Shown here one piece after another: positions 1 through 6,275 of a DNA stretch of 18,704 nucleotides. Below the pieces are notes generated by a model that had not been told where the DNA came from, did no database searches, and worked only from the letters and a program-made list of their open reading frames with translations. How positions within the stretch are numbered: the stretch's first letter is position 1; each line of letters opens with the position of its first letter. The stretch is from CALRBF01 sp041164045 (lineage in GTDB: Bacteria > Patescibacteriota > Minisyncoccia > SW-4-49-11). The stretch covers positions 1 to 18,704 of the forward strand of contig JBEAQD010000036.1 of assembly GCA_041164045.1 (NCBI GenBank), written 5' to 3'. A program made the translations under genes and the position numbers.

Positions 1-1056
1 TTTTTTAATCAAAGTACAAGTCTTATATATTATGGTCCGGTATTTATGTTAATATTAGTGACAACAGTCTTAATTGGCATACTTAGATATAAATTATTCT
101 ATATCAAGCTACCTATAATTAGCCTATTAGTGACCTTAATCATAACTCTTATTTTATTAATAATGCGGTTCTCTATAATAGATATCGGTATATTAGAGAA
201 TTTACAAGCAAATATATTATTTATATTTATGTTTAGCTGTATTTACATATTTTTAACAAGGGAAGTATATATGGGTTTAAAAAAACAATTATTGCTTGAT
301 GTGAAAAAGAAAGAGTTAGAAGTTGCCTTAGATGCAAAAAATAATTTTTTAAAAAATTCTTCTCATCAATTTAGAACACCACTGACGGTTATCTTGGGTT
401 ATTTAGGTATGATTATAAATAAAGAAAATTCCAAATATGAACTTAATAAATTAGCATTAGAAGATTTAAATAAAACTTATATTAGTGCCCAAAATTTGAA
501 TGACATAATTAATGATGTATTGACAGCTAATGATATTAATACTGGTAAATTTGGAGTTAATATTGTTGATAAAAATATAGATTTAAAGCAGTTAGTACAA
601 TCTATTATTTATGAAAAGAAAGAATTGTTATCTAGTAAATCAACTAAGGTGAGTTTGAAGATTAAAGGTAAAAATATAACTACAACTATAGATCGTACCA
701 AAATAAAAGAAGCTATCAATAATATCTTTGACAATGCTGTATTCTATGGCAAGGGCAAAATAGATATTTTGATCGATTATACTCTTAATGAATTTTTTGT
801 TATATCAATAAAAGATAATGGAGTTGGGATTACAGCAGCTGACTCCAAAAAAATATGGAAAAAATTTGAAAGAGGGAAGAAATCACCTCAAATCAATCCA
901 AATGGTTCAGGGTTAGGTTTATACTTAGCTAAGCAAATAATATCTCAACATGGAGGGGATATTACTGTAAAATCAGATGGATTGAATAAAGGTAGTACAT
1001 TTACACTAACTATTCCTAAACAGAATAAGCAACTTTCCAAACAATCTAAATCTTAG
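1..1056 (+). CDS. Membrane histidine kinase, 5' end outside window
   Basis: C-terminal part of a two-component sensor kinase that would autophosphorylate on histidine and pass phosphate to a response regulator. The frame is open from base 1, so the ATG at 46 is probably internal. Hydrophobic segments fill about 31-255 and include a GILRYKLF stretch like that ending the 7TM-type N-terminal regions of kinases. A short coiled linker precedes the H-box SSHQFRTPLT, with the phospho-accepting His codon at 364-366. The catalytic ATPase domain follows: N-box (INNIFDNAVFYG), G1 (DNGVGI) and G2 (GSGLGLYLAKQI). The protein ends in a basic tail. No response regulator gene is visible, so the partner may lie upstream. 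The signal it senses cannot be told from the sequence. Family assignment is secure. Confidence 0.93.
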   Translation, partial: FFNQSTSLIYYGPVFMLILVTTVLIGILRYKLFYIKLPIISLLVTLIITLILLIMRFSIIDIGILENLQANILFIFMFSCIYIFLTREVYMGLKKQLLLDVKKKELEVALDAKNNFLKNSSHQFRTPLTVILGYLGMIINKENSKYELNKLALEDLNKTYISAQNLNDIINDVLTANDINTGKFGVNIVDKNIDLKQLVQSIIYEKKELLSSKSTKVSLKIKGKNITTTIDRTKIKEAINNIFDNAVFYGKGKIDILIDYTLNEFFVISIKDNGVGITAADSKKIWKKFERGKKSPQINPNGSGLGLYLAKQIISQHGGDITVKSDGLNKGSTFTLTIPKQNKQLSKQSKS

Positions 1057-1080
1057 AAAATAGCTTTTTTGATAATAATA

Positions 1081-1089
1081 TGATATAAT
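1081..1089 (+). promoter_or_regulatory. Extended -10 promoter element before ABC-F gene
   Basis: TGATATAAT matches an extended -10 box (TGnTATAAT) 21 bases before the ATG at 1111. No good -35 is seen at the expected distance, as is usual for extended -10 promoters. The leader would be only about 15 bases and has no Shine-Dalgarno sequence. Assignment is by motif only. Confidence 0.45.
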
Positions 1090-1110
1090 CAGCCAGAAAT
1101 AATATAATTT

Positions 1111-2721
1111 ATGTCGAAAAAACTATATATCGCTAGCAATTCAATTGGATTTAAAAGTGGACTCAAACATGTCCTCAAAGACATCTCTATTACAATTCAC
1201 AAAGGAGATAAAATTGCTTTAGTGGGGAATAATGGCGCAGGGAAGACAACACTGCTCAAAATTATATCTAATTTAATCAAACCAACTAGAGGTAAAATCG
1301 AGGAATTAGCTACAGTTTGGTATTTCCCTCAATTACATCTAGATATGTTAAGTTCAAATTTAATTATATCAGAGTATTTATCTAGTTTGGTTGAAGAATG
1401 GTGGGAAGTAATTGTAAATATAGAAAATGATTTTAATTTACAAATTGACCCGACCAGAGTCATATCTAGTTTGAGCGGGGGAGAATTAGTCAAATTACAT
1501 TTAGGAATTATATTTTATATACATCCCCAAGTACTATTATTAGATGAACCAACTAATCATCTAGATATTCAGGCCAAAGAGTGGCTAATAAAGGGAATAG
1601 AGAATTATCCAGACAGTGTTATTATTGCCTCACATGATACCTCTTTTGCTGATAGAGTAGTCAATAGAGTCTGGGAATTAGAGGATGGTTATATTAGAGA
1701 GTTTGGAGGTAATGTTTCTTTTTATAGAGAACAAAAAAGATTGGAAAATGAAGCTAGGCTCCGCCGTTATGAAGTAGCTCTAAAGGATAAAAAAAGATTA
1801 GACAAATCACTGCAGCTAGAAGCCAAAAGACAAGAGAAAAATATACAAGTAGGAATAAAAGCCAGACAAGATAGAAGTATGTCTCGTATGGATAGGGGAT
1901 ATCTAAAAAGCAAAGCCGAAGTAAGAGCTGGACAAAAAAAGCAAATGTATGACTCTAGAATACAAGATAATAAAGATCTTCTCAATGAACTAGAACCACA
2001 AATCAAGAAAACAGTACAATATACAGTCAATCATATCCCCAGACCAAGTACAGATATTATTTTAGATATTAGAGGTGGAGTAATACAAGTCGGGCAGAAT
2101 CAACTAATTAATAATATTAGGTTAAGTTTGAATGAAGGAGAGCGAATTGCTATTCTAGGAGCTAATGGTACAGGTAAAAGTCAATTTCTAAAATTACTTG
2201 CTCAAAAACAATTATCCTCGGGAGAAATAACTATTAGCGATAAAACCAATATAGTCTATATGGACCAAACCTATAGTATAGTCAATCCCAAGTTGACTAT
2301 TATAGATAATATGAAAGTTTATAACCCAAAAGCCTCATTGATGACCATTAGGCAAAAATTAAGAGAATTTTTATTTTGGGACGATTATCAAGTTAATCAA
2401 TTAGCAGGAGATTTATCAGGAGGTCAGGTAGCTAGACTAGCTTTTGCTATGATTAGTTTAAGCCCAGTAGATATGCTATTACTAGATGAGCCAACCAATA
2501 ATCTAGATATACAAACCCAAGATGCCATCATACAAGGGTTATTGAACTATACAGGGACATTAATAGTAGTCTCACACTCATTAGACTTTTTAGAAAGAAT
2601 TCAAATTGATGAAGTATATTGTGTCTCTCAAAAACAATTACTCCTACACCCATATAAAATCCAAGACACTAGGTTCCATACTAAACTACTAGATATTCTA
2701 GGTAAAGGAATCATCGAGTAA
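1111..2721 (+). CDS. ABC-F family ATPase
   Basis: Soluble protein with two ABC ATPase domains and no membrane segment, the layout of ABC-F proteins, which act on the ribosome (translation factors or antibiotic protection) rather than in transport. Domain 1 has Walker A GNNGAGKT (39-46), signature LSGGE (121-125), Walker B with catalytic Glu146 and switch His175. Domain 2 has Walker A GANGTGKS (350-357), signature LSGGQ (435-439), Walker B with Glu460 and His489. Between them lies a charged Lys/Arg/Glu-rich linker (about 205-310) that would be the P-site tRNA interaction motif. At 536 residues it is within the family range. Whether it is a housekeeping EttA/Uup-like factor or a resistance factor cannot be decided from sequence alone. 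It stands as a single gene; palindromic repeats follow it. Confidence 0.93.
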   Translation: MSKKLYIASNSIGFKSGLKHVLKDISITIHKGDKIALVGNNGAGKTTLLKIISNLIKPTRGKIEELATVWYFPQLHLDMLSSNLIISEYLSSLVEEWWEVIVNIENDFNLQIDPTRVISSLSGGELVKLHLGIIFYIHPQVLLLDEPTNHLDIQAKEWLIKGIENYPDSVIIASHDTSFADRVVNRVWELEDGYIREFGGNVSFYREQKRLENEARLRRYEVALKDKKRLDKSLQLEAKRQEKNIQVGIKARQDRSMSRMDRGYLKSKAEVRAGQKKQMYDSRIQDNKDLLNELEPQIKKTVQYTVNHIPRPSTDIILDIRGGVIQVGQNQLINNIRLSLNEGERIAILGANGTGKSQFLKLLAQKQLSSGEITISDKTNIVYMDQTYSIVNPKLTIIDNMKVYNPKASLMTIRQKLREFLFWDDYQVNQLAGDLSGGQVARLAFAMISLSPVDMLLLDEPTNNLDIQTQDAIIQGLLNYTGTLIVVSHSLDFLERIQIDEVYCVSQKQLLLHPYKIQDTRFHTKLLDILGKGIIE

Positions 2722-2738
2722 ATATATTTTGTAACTGA

Positions 2739-2780
2739 GGGCTACAATTAAGAATTATTTTTGTACTCATAGGGGTGACC
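2739..2780 (+). repeat. Left imperfect inverted repeat of the palindrome array
   Basis: Contains AATTAAGAATT (2746-2756) and TAGGGGTGACC (2770-2780). The reverse complement of 3108-3138 contains AATTGTGAATTC and TAGGGGCGACC, so two blocks match in the same order, although the spacing between them differs by about 11 bases. Imperfect, hence moderate confidence. Confidence 0.4.
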
Positions 2781-2794
2781 TGTGGTTATTTTGT

Positions 2795-2825
2795 CTCCCT
2801 TTGGAGAAAGTACTCGAAGTGGGAG
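2795..2825. repeat. Palindromic unit 1
   Basis: CTCC (2795-2798) can pair with GGAG (2803-2806). Alternatively CTCCC (2795-2799) can pair with GGGAG (2821-2825). The two pairings share the 5' arm, as in units 2 and 5. Confidence 0.5.
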
Positions 2826-2842
2826 GGTGTACTGTCTTAATT

Positions 2843-2878
2843 CCCCTCGTTGAGGGCTGGCAGGCTTGCCTGACGGGG
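2843..2878. repeat. Palindromic unit 2
   Basis: CCCTC (2844-2848) pairs with GAGGG (2852-2856) across a GTT loop. CAGGC (2861-2865) pairs with GCCTG (2868-2872). An outer CCCC (2843-2846) can pair with GGGG (2875-2878), competing with the first hairpin. Confidence 0.55.
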
Positions 2879-2908
2879 TGGAGTATATTCTGCCCCTTGA
2901 GTTTTTGT

Positions 2909-2958
2909 CCTCCTTAGTCTGCCTGCGGTAGGCAGGGAGGAGGTGGCACGGAGTGCCA
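2909..2958. repeat. Palindromic unit 3 with two perfect hairpins
   Basis: CTGCCT (2919-2924) pairs with AGGCAG (2930-2935), enclosed by CCTCC (2909-2913) and GGAGG (2936-2940). A second hairpin pairs TGGCAC (2944-2949) with GTGCCA (2953-2958). All four stems are exact. The first hairpin resembles a palindrome I recall as common in CPR genomes, but that is from memory and not checked. Confidence 0.6.
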
Positions 2959-2992
2959 GGTGTGGACTGAGCTTTGTGTTTAGAATTTTTGT

Positions 2993-3025
2993 CCCCCTTT
3001 GGAGTGGGAGTCTGAAAGACGGGGG
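2993..3025. repeat. Palindromic unit 4
   Basis: Outer stem CCCCC (2993-2997) with GGGGG (3021-3025). Inner hairpin GTCT (3010-3013) with AGAC (3017-3020) across a GAA loop. No T-run follows the outer stem, so it is not a standard intrinsic terminator. Confidence 0.5.
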
Positions 3026-3049
3026 TGGATTGTACTTGTTTTATACTCT

Positions 3050-3097
3050 CTGTCCTCCCTTGTGGGAGGTGTCACCGTAGGTGACGGAGGAGGACAG
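3050..3097. repeat. Palindromic unit 5, cloverleaf-like
   Basis: The best-formed unit. A perfect 9-base outer stem, CTGTCCTCC (3050-3058) with GGAGGACAG (3089-3097), encloses the exact hairpin GTCACC (3071-3076) with GGTGAC (3080-3085). Part of the 5' arm can instead form CCTCCC (3054-3059) with GGGAGG (3064-3069), so two folds compete. Confidence 0.65.
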
Positions 3098-3138
3098 GCG
3101 ACTGCAGGGTCGCCCCTACGAATTCACAATTACAACCC
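3097..3138 (-). repeat. Right-end hairpin and right imperfect inverted repeat
   Basis: GGCGAC (3097-3102) pairs exactly with GTCGCC (3109-3114). The stretch 3108-3138 (GGTCGCCCCTA, then GAATTC and CAATTAC) is the reverse-complement counterpart of the left end at 2739-2780. Confidence 0.45.
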
Positions 3139-3222
3139 AAACTTATACACAATTGCAACCGTTGCCAAAACCCAAACTAAGGTATATAATAAAAAATATA
3201 TATAAAAACACTTCAAAAACAC

Positions 3223-3268
3223 TTGACAAAAGCTCCGGGGGGGTGGGAGAATAATATGGAGATATAAT
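3223..3268 (+). promoter_or_regulatory. Probable promoter of the pilin gene, -10 uncertain
   Basis: A perfect -35 TTGACA (3223-3228) sits in the context CACTTGAC, also seen before tuf. A fair -10, GAGAAT (3247-3252), lies at 18-base spacing. Better -10 matches TAATAT (3252-3257) and TATAAT (3263-3268) are too far (23 and 34 bases). The spacer holds a run of seven G (3237-3243), unusual in this AT-rich sequence. Confidence 0.5.
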
Positions 3269-3286
3269 ATAAATCAATAAACAAAT

Positions 3287-3595
3287 ATGAATAAAATTCA
3301 TAAAAACACAAACAAAGGATTTACATTATTAGAGATACTCTTAGTAATAGCAGCAATAGGGATACTAGCAGTAATAGTATTAGTATCAATAAACCCAAAT
3401 AGACAATTAGCACAAGTAAGGAATGCACAGAGAAGATCAGATATAAATACAATATATAAAGCATTAGAACAATATCTAATAGATAATCAAAGCTATCCAG
3501 CAGGTATAGAAGGAACAGCAAAAGATATATGTATCAATGGGAATACCACAAACTGTGTAAATTTAGGGGTATTAGTCCCCGACTATCTAGATTAA
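3287..3595 (+). CDS. Type IV pilin-like protein, truncated by in-frame TAA
   Basis: A surface pilus or pseudopilus subunit by its N-terminus: a short basic leader ending in Gly11, the prepilin peptidase site G/FTLLE with Glu16 at mature position 5, and a hydrophobic helix over about residues 12-35. A soluble alpha-beta region with two cysteines (82 and 90) follows. It ends at VPDYLD before TAA (3593-3595), exactly where pilins of this type usually continue with a proline-rich 'PxDPQG' segment. That segment is present in the same frame after the stop. There is no Shine-Dalgarno sequence; ATG 3287 follows an A/T leader. Codons favour ATA, TTA, GTA and GCA, unlike the ribosomal genes. No pilus assembly genes lie nearby. 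As read, the product is 102 residues and lacks its C-terminal part. Confidence 0.85.
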   Translation: MNKIHKNTNKGFTLLEILLVIAAIGILAVIVLVSINPNRQLAQVRNAQRRSDINTIYKALEQYLIDNQSYPAGIEGTAKDICINGNTTNCVNLGVLVPDYLD

Positions 3596-4483
3596 ATACC
3601 AATAGACCCACAAGGAGTAGCATATAAGGTAGGAATAAATGCAGGGAATAATAGGATATCTATATATGCAGTTAATGCAGAATTGGGACAGGTGATAGTA
3701 GTAAATAATCCAGTAAATATTGCTTGGACGCCCGCCGAACTAGGTGCAGACCTTGCTTTGTGGCTTGACGCGGACGACGCCAGCACTATCACGCTCAATG
3801 GCAGCAACGTCAGCCAGTGGAATGACAAAAGTGGGCAAAACACTCACGCCGTTCAGGCGATTTCTGCAAATCAGCCATCTTATTCTGCAACCTCTTTTTT
3901 GGGTAAACCTGGATTGACTTTTGACGGTTCTGATGACACTTTGTTCATTACGACATCATTGATGCAGAACAACACCACACACGGTGTTTACTGGGTAATG
4001 GAAAGAGTTGGTGCGGGTAGTGGCGACCTTTACCGACCAGACATCGGTGTATTACACCCCACTAACGCCGACCGAGGAGCTCTTCACTATATAAAAACAA
4101 ATAATCAAGGTGCATCTTACCCTTACTATCAGGGGCCATTTCTCAATAATTATGATAATGTGAATGTTGGATACGCCAGTGGCGTAGGCTATATCAAGGC
4201 TTTTCAGAGCAATGTTACGGGATGGGGGGGATGGCGAAACGGAACACTTGAAGAAACTACCAATGGAATTGCTAGCCCCGACAACACCAACATTGTATAC
4301 AGCCTGGCACGACAGTTTAATGTTAATAGAGCGTCTAATATCAGAATGAGTGAAGTTATTGCGGTTTCAAACGCCACAACAACCAATCGACAACTCATAG
4401 AAGGCTACCTCGCATGGAAGTGGGGCTTGGTTGCCAACCTACCCGCCGACCACCCCTACAAAAATTCAGCACCAACATTATGA
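3596..4483 (+). CDS. Pilin C-terminus plus LamG/ConA-like lectin domain (downstream part)
   Basis: The first possible ATG after the stop is 3683, but no promoter or ribosome binding site is seen there, so this is most likely the rest of the interrupted gene rather than a gene of its own. From about 3735 the protein matches a recurring extracellular module: LALWLDADDASTITLNGS near the start, SQWNDKSGQNTHAV, FDGSDDTLF, and the closing NRQLIEGYLAWKWGL and LPADHPYKNSAP. I recognise this as the concanavalin A/LamG-like jelly roll common in secreted and phage-associated proteins. Base composition changes sharply near 3720: line 3781-3840 is 30/60 G+C against 18/60 in the pilin line 3361-3420. It ends in TGA, the only TGA terminator of any gene here. 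Recent transfer from a richer-G+C source is the likely reason. Confidence 0.75.
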   Translation: MPIDPQGVAYKVGINAGNNRISIYAVNAELGQVIVVNNPVNIAWTPAELGADLALWLDADDASTITLNGSNVSQWNDKSGQNTHAVQAISANQPSYSATSFLGKPGLTFDGSDDTLFITTSLMQNNTTHGVYWVMERVGAGSGDLYRPDIGVLHPTNADRGALHYIKTNNQGASYPYYQGPFLNNYDNVNVGYASGVGYIKAFQSNVTGWGGWRNGTLEETTNGIASPDNTNIVYSLARQFNVNRASNIRMSEVIAVSNATTTNRQLIEGYLAWKWGLVANLPADHPYKNSAPTL

Positions 4484-4606
4484 AATATAGAGTATTCAAC
4501 ACAGAGCAGGAAGCTATTAGACGATGAAGGTGAGAAGCTTAGGAAAATAAATTTATATAAAATTGAGATTTCTTAGCGGAGTGATTCTGCAATTTAAAAC
4601 AAACAC
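4484..4606. other. Spacer between lectin frame and tuf promoter
   Basis: Nothing certain is coded here. If the TGA at 4481 were read through, the frame would continue 30 codons to TAG at 4574. AAATTG and CAATTT (near 4560 and 4589) can pair with an imperfect inner stem, but no T-run follows, so no terminator is called. Confidence 0.4.
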
Positions 4607-4635
4607 TTGACTAAATTACAGATATAGTTTATAAT
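4607..4635 (+). promoter_or_regulatory. tuf / ribosomal protein operon promoter
   Basis: TTGACT (4607-4612), a 17-base spacer, then perfect TATAAT (4630-4635), preceded by CACTTGAC as before the pilin gene. Transcription should start near 4642, leaving a leader of about 60 bases with two weak hairpins (GAGT 4642-4645 with ACTC 4653-4656 is one) and no Shine-Dalgarno sequence. It is the strongest promoter match in the window and suits a highly expressed operon. Confidence 0.8.
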
Positions 4636-4703
4636 AGGCAAGAGTATGTTTGACTCATCTAAGTTTTTATTAGGTTAAACAATAATAATTAAATAACACT
4701 TCT

Positions 4704-5900
4704 ATGGCAACAGAGAAATATGAGCGCACAAAACCCCATGTAAACGTTGGAACTATTGGGCATGTAGATCACGGGAAGACAACTTTGACCGCAGCTATTC
4801 TTAATGTACTTAACTTAAGAGGAAATGTAGTTACTAAAAAAGCTGTTAATGAAATTGATGCAGCTCCTGAAGAAAAAGCAAGAGGTATTACCATTGCTGT
4901 AGCTCATGTAGAATATGAGTCAGATACAAGACATTATGCTCATATTGATTGTCCAGGACATGCTGACTATATTAAAAACATGATCACCGGAGCAGCTCAA
5001 ATGGATGGAGCTATCTTGGTAGTGTCTGCTGCTGATGGTCCTATGCCTCAGACTCGTGAGCATATTTTGTTAGCAAATCAAATTGGGGTGCCTCAAATTG
5101 TTGTATTCTTAAATAAAGTTGATCAAGTTGATGATCCTGAGTTAGTAGAATTGGTAGAGGTAGAGGTTAGAGAGTTATTAAGCAAATATAGCTTCGATGG
5201 AGATAATGCTAGAATTGTAAAGGGTTCAGCTCTTAAAGCTCTTGAGACAACTGATGTTAATTCATCTGATGCTAAGCCAATCTTAGAACTTATTGATGCT
5301 CTAGATGAAGCTATTCCTGAACCAGTAAGAGAAATTGACCAAGATTTCTTGATGCCTATTGAAGATATTTTCTCAATTGAAGGAAGAGGAACAGTTGTTA
5401 CTGGAAGAATTGAAAAAGGAATTATCAAGGTAAATTCTGAAGTAGAAATTGTAGGTCTAAAAGATACTCAAAAAACAGTTGTAACTGGAGTTGAAATGTT
5501 CAAGAAGCTTCTTGATGAAGGTATGGCTGGAGATAATGTTGGTCTTCTTCTTAGAGGTATCAAAAAAGAAGATGTTGAGAGAGGTCAAGTTCTTGCTAAA
5601 GTAGGTTCTATTACTCCTCACACTGAATTTGAAGCTGAAGTCTATGTGTTGACAAAAGAAGAAGGTGGAAGACATACTCCATTTGTATCAGGATATAAGC
5701 CTCAATTCTATATCAGAACTACTGATGTAACTGGTGAGATTACTTTATCTGAAGGATCTGAATTAGTTATGCCAGGAGATACTGTTACTGTAAAGGTTTC
5801 CTTGGTAGCTCCTATTGCTCTTAGCGATCAACAAAGATTTGCTATCAGAGAAGGTGGTCATACCGTTGGTGCAGGGGTTGTAACAAAAATTATTAAGTAG
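4704..5900 (+). CDS. tuf: Elongation factor Tu
   Basis: GTPase that delivers aminoacyl-tRNA to the ribosomal A site. It is full length (398 residues). G1 is GHVDHGKT (19-26), switch I ARGITI (59-64), G3 DCPGH with catalytic His86, G4 NKVD (137-140) and G5 SAL (175-177). Domains 2 and 3 follow and end in the usual GGHTVGAGVVTKIIK. Just after GITI the sequence reads AVAHVEYE where many bacteria have NTAHVEYE, a modest change. The gene opens the ribosomal operon under its own promoter; rpsL, rpsG and fusA, often found before it, are absent here. rpsJ follows after 20 bases. Confidence 0.98.
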   Translation: MATEKYERTKPHVNVGTIGHVDHGKTTLTAAILNVLNLRGNVVTKKAVNEIDAAPEEKARGITIAVAHVEYESDTRHYAHIDCPGHADYIKNMITGAAQMDGAILVVSAADGPMPQTREHILLANQIGVPQIVVFLNKVDQVDDPELVELVEVEVRELLSKYSFDGDNARIVKGSALKALETTDVNSSDAKPILELIDALDEAIPEPVREIDQDFLMPIEDIFSIEGRGTVVTGRIEKGIIKVNSEVEIVGLKDTQKTVVTGVEMFKKLLDEGMAGDNVGLLLRGIKKEDVERGQVLAKVGSITPHTEFEAEVYVLTKEEGGRHTPFVSGYKPQFYIRTTDVTGEITLSEGSELVMPGDTVTVKVSLVAPIALSDQQRFAIREGGHTVGAGVVTKIIK

Positions 5901-5920
5901 TTTCTCCGTAAGAAAAAGGT

Positions 5921-6253
5921 ATGTCATCTAAAAAAGAAGAGTACAAGTCGATAATTAGGATTAAGATCAAAGCTTATGATTATAAGATTGCAGATCAATC
6001 CTCTGTGCAAATCATCAATACTGCTTTAAAGTTTGGGGCTAATGCTGTGGGGCCTATCCCACTTCCAACCTCTATTAAAAAGTATACAGTATTAAAGTCT
6101 ACTTTTGTGCATAAAGATTCTAGAGATCAATTCGAAATTAGAGTACATAAAAGATTAATAGATATTGCAGAGCCAAATTCTAAGGTTATCGACGCTCTTA
6201 TGAATCTGAATTTGCCTGTAGGAGTAGATATATCTATAAAATATTTGAATTAG
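5921..6253 (+). CDS. rpsJ: 30S ribosomal protein S10
   Basis: S10 sits in the small subunit head and is also NusE, the antitermination partner. The body is typical: IRIKIKAYDYKIADQS near the N-terminus, GPIPLPT at about 44-50, and SRDQFEIRVHKRLIDI before the C-terminal VDISIK strand. At 110 residues it is slightly longer than usual, through a polar N-terminus. It ends in tandem TAG TAG. It lies between tuf and rplC as expected for the S10 operon. Confidence 0.97.
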   Translation: MSSKKEEYKSIIRIKIKAYDYKIADQSSVQIINTALKFGANAVGPIPLPTSIKKYTVLKSTFVHKDSRDQFEIRVHKRLIDIAEPNSKVIDALMNLNLPVGVDISIKYLN

Positions 6254-6275
6254 TAGTTAAGGTGAGAGTATAAGT

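Larger units (their letters stand above)
2739..3138. repeat. Composite palindromic repeat array, possible MITE-like element
   Basis: About 400 bases with no credible gene, much richer in G+C than the flanks (line 2821-2880 is 37/60 G+C by hand count). It holds five units, each with pyrimidine-rich and purine-rich arms around one or two short hairpins, at about 2789-2830, 2841-2880, 2902-2965, 2986-3030 and 3046-3097. Three units start with the same TTTTGTC followed by C-rich sequence (2789, 2903, 2987). The array is bounded by imperfect inverted repeats (2739-2780 and 3108-3138). There is no transposase. It could be a non-autonomous mobile element, a family of REP-like palindromes, or a structured transcript downstream of the ABC-F gene. 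Confidence 0.6.
3287..4483 (+). pseudogene. Pilin-LamG fusion reading frame interrupted by one stop
   Basis: Codon 103 (TAA, 3593-3595) is the only stop in a 398-codon frame running to TGA at 4481-4483. After the stop the frame reads IPIDPQGVAYKVGINAG and a beta-strand segment ending NAELGQVIVVN, which completes the pilin fold, and it keeps the pilin's ATA/GTA/GCA codon bias to about 3719. It then passes without a break into the lectin domain. The whole would be an exported pilin with a C-terminal carbohydrate- or ligand-binding head, suited to adhesion. Options are a real nonsense mutation, a sequencing or assembly error, or stop readthrough. The sequence alone cannot separate them. Confidence 0.75.

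Noticed and set aside
2789..3114. CRISPR array or integron attC array
   Set aside because: The units are not identical repeats with unique spacers of constant length, and the inner sequences are themselves palindromic; no cas or integrase gene is near.
2999..3205. A 68-codon plus-strand frame inside the palindrome array
   Set aside because: It is made of the repeat units themselves, with low-complexity Gly/Val/Thr sequence, no promoter and no recognisable protein character.
3592..3843. Minus-strand 83-codon frame opposite the pilin-lectin junction
   Set aside because: It overlaps the better-supported plus-strand frame, which shows recognisable pilin and lectin sequence on both sides.
4560..4594. 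Intrinsic terminator after the lectin frame
   Set aside because: The AAATTG/CAATTT stem is AT-rich and imperfect, and it is not followed by a T-run.
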